Shown here: positions 59,983-64,000 of the stretch, in pieces
Layout of the letters: each line of letters opens with the position of its first letter
Position numbering within the stretch: position 1 is the first letter of the stretch
Assembly (NCBI GenBank): GCA_020634755.1
Contig: JACKBC010000007.1
Span: 1-64,000 of the forward strand
From: Caldilineaceae bacterium
Lineage (GTDB): Bacteria > Chloroflexota > Anaerolineae > Caldilineales > Caldilineaceae
Length of the DNA: 64,000 nt
Reading direction: 5' to 3'
The notes under the pieces: generated by a model
Told to the model about the DNA's origin: nothing
The model's database searches: none
The model's input: only the letters and a program-made list of their open reading frames with translations
Program-made: the position numbers and the translations under genes

Positions 59983-61074
59983 ATGTATTCGTTTGAATTA
60001 ACATCCGAACAGAAGATGCTGGTGGAGACGGTCCACCGCTATGCAGAAAAAGAGCTGCGCACGACTTATCGAGAAAGTGAAGAGACGAAAGTCGTGCCAG
60101 ATAAAATTGTGCAGACCGGCTGGGAATTGGGGCTGTTGCCTGGCAGCATTGAACCGCAGTATGGCGGTTTTGGTGAATATTCGGCGCTGACCAGCGCGCT
60201 CTATTTGGAAGAGCTGGGGTGGGGCGATGTGGGCAGCAGTCTCCATTTATTGACGCCCAGCCTCTTTGCCATGCCCGTCGCCCTCTTTGGCTCTGCGGCG
60301 CAAAAGAAGCGCTATTTGCCTTTATTTTGCGAGGAAAAGTTTACGCGGGCCACAGCTGCGCTCACCGAGCCGGTGGTGCAATTTGACCCGGCAAATTTGG
60401 CCACGCGCGCCGAAAAGCAGGGTGATGCTTATGTGCTCAATGGGCGCAAAACGTTTGTGCCGCTGGCGGCGGATGCCGAGCTGTTTTTGGTCTATGCTGA
60501 GGAAAATGGTTTGACGCAGGGATTTATTGTTGCTGCGCATGCGTCTGGCCTAACCGTGGGGCCGCGCATTCAGATGATGGGGGCGCAGGCGCTGCCGGTT
60601 TATCACCTGACGTTGGAAAATGTGACCATTCCCAAGGAGAACCGGTTGGGCGGCCTCAAAGGAGTGCGGCTAAACCGGCTGCTGACGGTGAGCCGCATTG
60701 GGCTAGCCGCCCTGGCCGTGGGACAAGCGCGGGCGGCTTACGAATATGCGTTGGCATATGCCAAAGAGCGGGAAGCGTTTGGTGAACCCATTGCGCATCG
60801 CCAGAGCATTGCCTTTATGCTGGCGCAAATGGCCATTGAGATCGAATCGGCCCGGCTCATGTGTTGGGAAGCGGCCTATAAATTTGATTGTGGCGAAGAC
60901 GCCACGCAAGCTGGCAGCCTGGCCAAGCTCCTTGCCGAACGCATGGTGTTGGAGGTGACCGATAACGCGGTTCAAGTGTTGGGTGGTCACGGCTATATCC
61001 GCGAGCATCCGGTTGAGCTGTGGCTGCGCAACGGGCGCGGCTTTGCGGCGTGGGATGGCTGGGGGATCGGATAG
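59983..61074 (+). CDS. Acyl-CoA dehydrogenase family protein with atypical C-terminus
   Basis: A 363-residue flavoprotein-like enzyme. The N-terminal helical part, the middle beta domain with GDAYVLNGRKTFVPLAADAE, and the C-terminal helical domain (VQVLGGHGYIREHPVELWLR) follow the family. Medium-chain enzymes end with a YEGT-type segment carrying the catalytic glutamate; here the region reads NGRGFAAWDGWGIG and the protein stops, so that glutamate is missing. Another residue may serve, or it may act with the partner encoded 99 bases downstream. GAGGGG lies just before the ATG. Confidence 0.85.
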   Translation: MYSFELTSEQKMLVETVHRYAEKELRTTYRESEETKVVPDKIVQTGWELGLLPGSIEPQYGGFGEYSALTSALYLEELGWGDVGSSLHLLTPSLFAMPVALFGSAAQKKRYLPLFCEEKFTRATAALTEPVVQFDPANLATRAEKQGDAYVLNGRKTFVPLAADAELFLVYAEENGLTQGFIVAAHASGLTVGPRIQMMGAQALPVYHLTLENVTIPKENRLGGLKGVRLNRLLTVSRIGLAALAVGQARAAYEYALAYAKEREAFGEPIAHRQSIAFMLAQMAIEIESARLMCWEAAYKFDCGEDATQAGSLAKLLAERMVLEVTDNAVQVLGGHGYIREHPVELWLRNGRGFAAWDGWGIG

Positions 61075-61173
61075 TAGGGCATGGCGGAGTAGTGGAAAGC
61101 GTCGACTGCGTCACCCACAACACACGGAATCAACGAACCAACACGGAATCAACTGACACACGGAGTCAATAGG

Positions 61174-62481
<1,308 letters not shown>

Positions 62482-62488
62482 GGAAGTT

Positions 62489-63151
62489 ATGGCTATATTG
62501 CTCTTCTATGCGCAGCTCAACCGCGGTATAGCAACAGCCATAGTAGCCATGCCGCTACCTTTTATGAAGCAAATAATGATAAAACTGAAACGTTGGTTCT
62601 ACAACCTAAAACGCAATCGCATATTCAAGCCGGAGTTTACGCTACAGAACGGCCAGAAGCTCTATTTTCGGCTCATGCTGCCGGAAGATCAGCCCTTGCT
62701 ATATGAACTTCGTGCTCACCTGTCAGACCAGTCACTGAGTCGCCGTTTTCACGTGGATGCCTACCGCATTACACCCGAGCGCGTGCAAAAGATTATTGCG
62801 GAGCTAGTGCAGGTCGACAATGTGGCGCAGACGGCGTTAATGGCGCTGTATCGTGATGATGTGGGGGAGCATATTGTGGGTGTTGCCCGTTTGGCGCTTG
62901 TGACCGATGAGGCCAGTGGCCAAACTGCCGAAGTGGCCGTGATTGTACGCGATGATTATCAGCAGCAGGGGCTGGGCCGGGAAATGCTCAGCCGTGCGTT
63001 GCGTCTGGCGCGCCTGATGGGTTTCAAAAAATGGGTGGCCTATATTCAGACCGATAATTTGGGCGCGTTGCGCTTGTTTCGCAGCCTAAAGTTGCCCACG
63101 CAAGCGCATACCAGCCACGGTTCGACGGAGCTGCAAATCGCAATTGAATAG
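62489..63151 (+). CDS. GNAT-family N-acetyltransferase
   Basis: A 220-residue protein. The acetyl-CoA-binding motif A is VAVIVRDDYQQQGLGREMLS, preceded by VGVARLALVT and followed by FKKWVAYIQTDNLGALRLFR. The acceptor is unknown. The first 40 residues are hydrophobic then basic (FMKQIMIKLKRWFYNLKRN) and may not all be translated; ATGs at 62549 and 62564 are alternatives. It is close behind the acyl-CoA dehydrogenase, as if in the same operon; it resembles the GNAT domain found in acetyl-CoA synthetase-like regulators, which could suggest protein acetylation, but this is only a guess. Confidence 0.8.
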   Translation: MAILLFYAQLNRGIATAIVAMPLPFMKQIMIKLKRWFYNLKRNRIFKPEFTLQNGQKLYFRLMLPEDQPLLYELRAHLSDQSLSRRFHVDAYRITPERVQKIIAELVQVDNVAQTALMALYRDDVGEHIVGVARLALVTDEASGQTAEVAVIVRDDYQQQGLGREMLSRALRLARLMGFKKWVAYIQTDNLGALRLFRSLKLPTQAHTSHGSTELQIAIE

Positions 63152-63248
63152 AGAGCCGAGGGGCAAAATAGCAGGGAAAAGCGGGAACCGTGGCACTGTT
63201 CCCCGTTGCTATCATCCTCTATGAAGCGCAGATTGTCTCAGAGGCTGT

Positions 63249-63277
63249 TTGACAACGATTTTAATCTTTGATACGAT
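63249..63277 (+). promoter_or_regulatory. Candidate sigma-70 type promoter
   Basis: TTGACA at 63249-63254 and TACGAT at 63272-63277 with a 17-base spacer. It would drive the ABC ATPase at 63722 through a long leader that includes a degenerate family A element. Confidence 0.35.
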
Positions 63278-63335
63278 GGCGTTAGTACATCGTTGCGGTG
63301 TCGACTGTTTTGGCTTCTGACTCCGTGGCGACTTC

Positions 63336-63406
63336 ACCGTACCGCTGGATTGCCAGGAGTGAGCTGGGCTGCAATCGGTGTGATTCTACGCAAGGCGTTC
63401 TAGCCA
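63336..63406. repeat. Degenerate family A element, copy 13
   Basis: GACTTCACCGTACCGCTGGA, then TTGCCAGGAG, CAATCGGTGTGATT and TACGCAAGGCG. The CCAGGAG block and the GGTGTGATT segment also occur in copies 10 and 3 respectively, but the ends are worn. Confidence 0.45.
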
Positions 63407-63721
63407 CATAGAGGCTTTCCCGAAAATAAAAATACTCATTTTGATTAGAAAAACTTTTGCCATTCCATAAAGGACGAATTTGTCTCAATGGGGAACCGTT
63501 TTTAGGGAATGGCTTAATCCTAATTCCCTCGAGCCGACTCATAAATTCGATCTGCTTATGCAAGGAAGCTCTTATATTCCAAAAATCGTTTCCTCGCTTT
63601 ACATACTGAGCGGATTTGACTCATTACCCTCCAGTATAAGATAGTTCCAGTCCTAACAATCATTACAACATCATATACAAAAAATTGTGCCAAAAGTACT
63701 CATTCTCAAGGAGCGTGCCCT

Positions 63722-64000
63722 ATGCCGAAGTTGTTGGAAGTGAAGAATTTAAAGACCCAGTTCTTCACACAAGATGGTGTTGTCCACGCCGTAAACGGAA
63801 TTTCGTATATCGTAAATGAAGGCGAAACCGTGGCCATTGTGGGCGAATCGGGCTCCGGCAAAAGCGTGGGTGTCATGTCGCTCATCCGGCTGATTCCGCA
63901 GCCACCGGGCAAGATTGTTGATGGTGAGGTCTGGTTTGATGGTCAAGACTTGCTTAAATTGAGCGAAGATGAGTTGCGACGCGTGCGTGGCAATCGTATT
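63722..64000 (+). CDS. Oligopeptide/dipeptide ABC transporter ATPase (OppD/DppD-like), 5' part
   Basis: The first 93 residues of an ABC ATPase that runs off the window. LLEVKNLKTQFFTQDGVVHA at the start, GESGSGKSVGVMSLIRL as Walker A (near residues 41-48) and the GEVWFDGQDLLKLSEDELR segment are typical of the OppD/DppD branch, which powers import of peptides or related solutes. The usual receptor, permease and OppF-like genes must lie beyond the window or elsewhere. A GGAGCGTGCCCT ribosome site precedes the ATG. Confidence 0.9.
   Translation, partial: MPKLLEVKNLKTQFFTQDGVVHAVNGISYIVNEGETVAIVGESGSGKSVGVMSLIRLIPQPPGKIVDGEVWFDGQDLLKLSEDELRRVRGNRI

Larger units (their letters stand above)
63152..63721. 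other. Intergenic region, 570 bp, before the oligopeptide ATPase gene
   Basis: It contains a short hairpin (CGGGAAC/GTTCCCCG, about 63182-63206), a promoter candidate (63249-63277), a degenerate family A copy (63336-63406), and then about 300 AT-rich bases without recognisable features. No supported gene. Confidence 0.5.

Overview
The window reads as a chromosomal segment of a Chloroflexota bacterium, most likely from the Anaerolineae/Caldilineae side of the phylum. This rests on gene content and protein style: a Uma2 nuclease, Bmp-type nucleoside/sugar uptake, DUF2079 and GT39-like membrane proteins, secreted proteins carrying a short '[YF]LP[IL]' motif, and intergenic DNA crowded with small inverted-repeat elements. 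It is inference, since no rRNA or marker phylogeny is available here. I found no tRNA, rRNA, CRISPR array, phage module or transposase.

Layout. 1-2500: tail of an unknown gene, a Uma2-family nuclease with a frameshifted C-terminal tail, and an enolase-superfamily protein. 2584-6597: a DrrA-like ATPase with two ABC-2 permeases. 6951-12316: two unusual surface proteins, a degenerate PP2C domain on a Thr/Pro-rich stalk and a three-domain fasciclin protein. 12721-17761: a complete Bmp-family uptake operon (lipoprotein, double ATPase, two permeases). 17763-38490: a surface-glycan island with flippase, GT4, two paralogous secreted GH-like proteins flanking a GT39-like protein, a Wzm/Wzt exporter, a VapBC-type module, three methyltransferases, a 1049-residue GT2-GT2-GT4 protein and large secreted proteins of unknown role. 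38578-50692: a lipoprotein/membrane protein, a D-aminoacylase-like amidohydrolase, an SqdX-like glycosyltransferase divergent from an SqdB-like UDP-sulfoquinovose synthase, galactokinase, an AlaX-type editing protein, a DUF3307 protein and PsuG. 51025-58802 (minus strand): a second polysaccharide cluster with GT4, two Wzz-like proteins, a DUF2079 protein, a BY-kinase-like ATPase with a damaged P-loop and an unknown protein. 59047-64000: a chorismate mutase-type protein, two acyl-CoA dehydrogenases, a GNAT protein and the start of an OppD/DppD-like ATPase.

The central theme is building and exporting cell-surface glycans and decorating the envelope. Both polysaccharide clusters hold glycosyltransferases, one has an ABC exporter and the other has chain-length/kinase-type regulators. 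The sulfolipid pair suggests sulfoquinovosyl lipids.

The most striking non-coding signal is a family (here called family A) of about 80-120 bp elements with ends close to GGACTTACGCAGC and GCTTGCGTAAGTCC. At least twelve copies occur, most of them just upstream of a start codon, and one lies between a good promoter and its gene. At least five further small repeat families (B, C, D, E, H), a shared palindrome (G) and a weaker pair (F) fill other gaps. Several proteins have lost canonical active-site residues (PP2C-like, BY-kinase-like, enolase-superfamily, one acyl-CoA dehydrogenase), which is recorded as observation rather than proof of inactivity.
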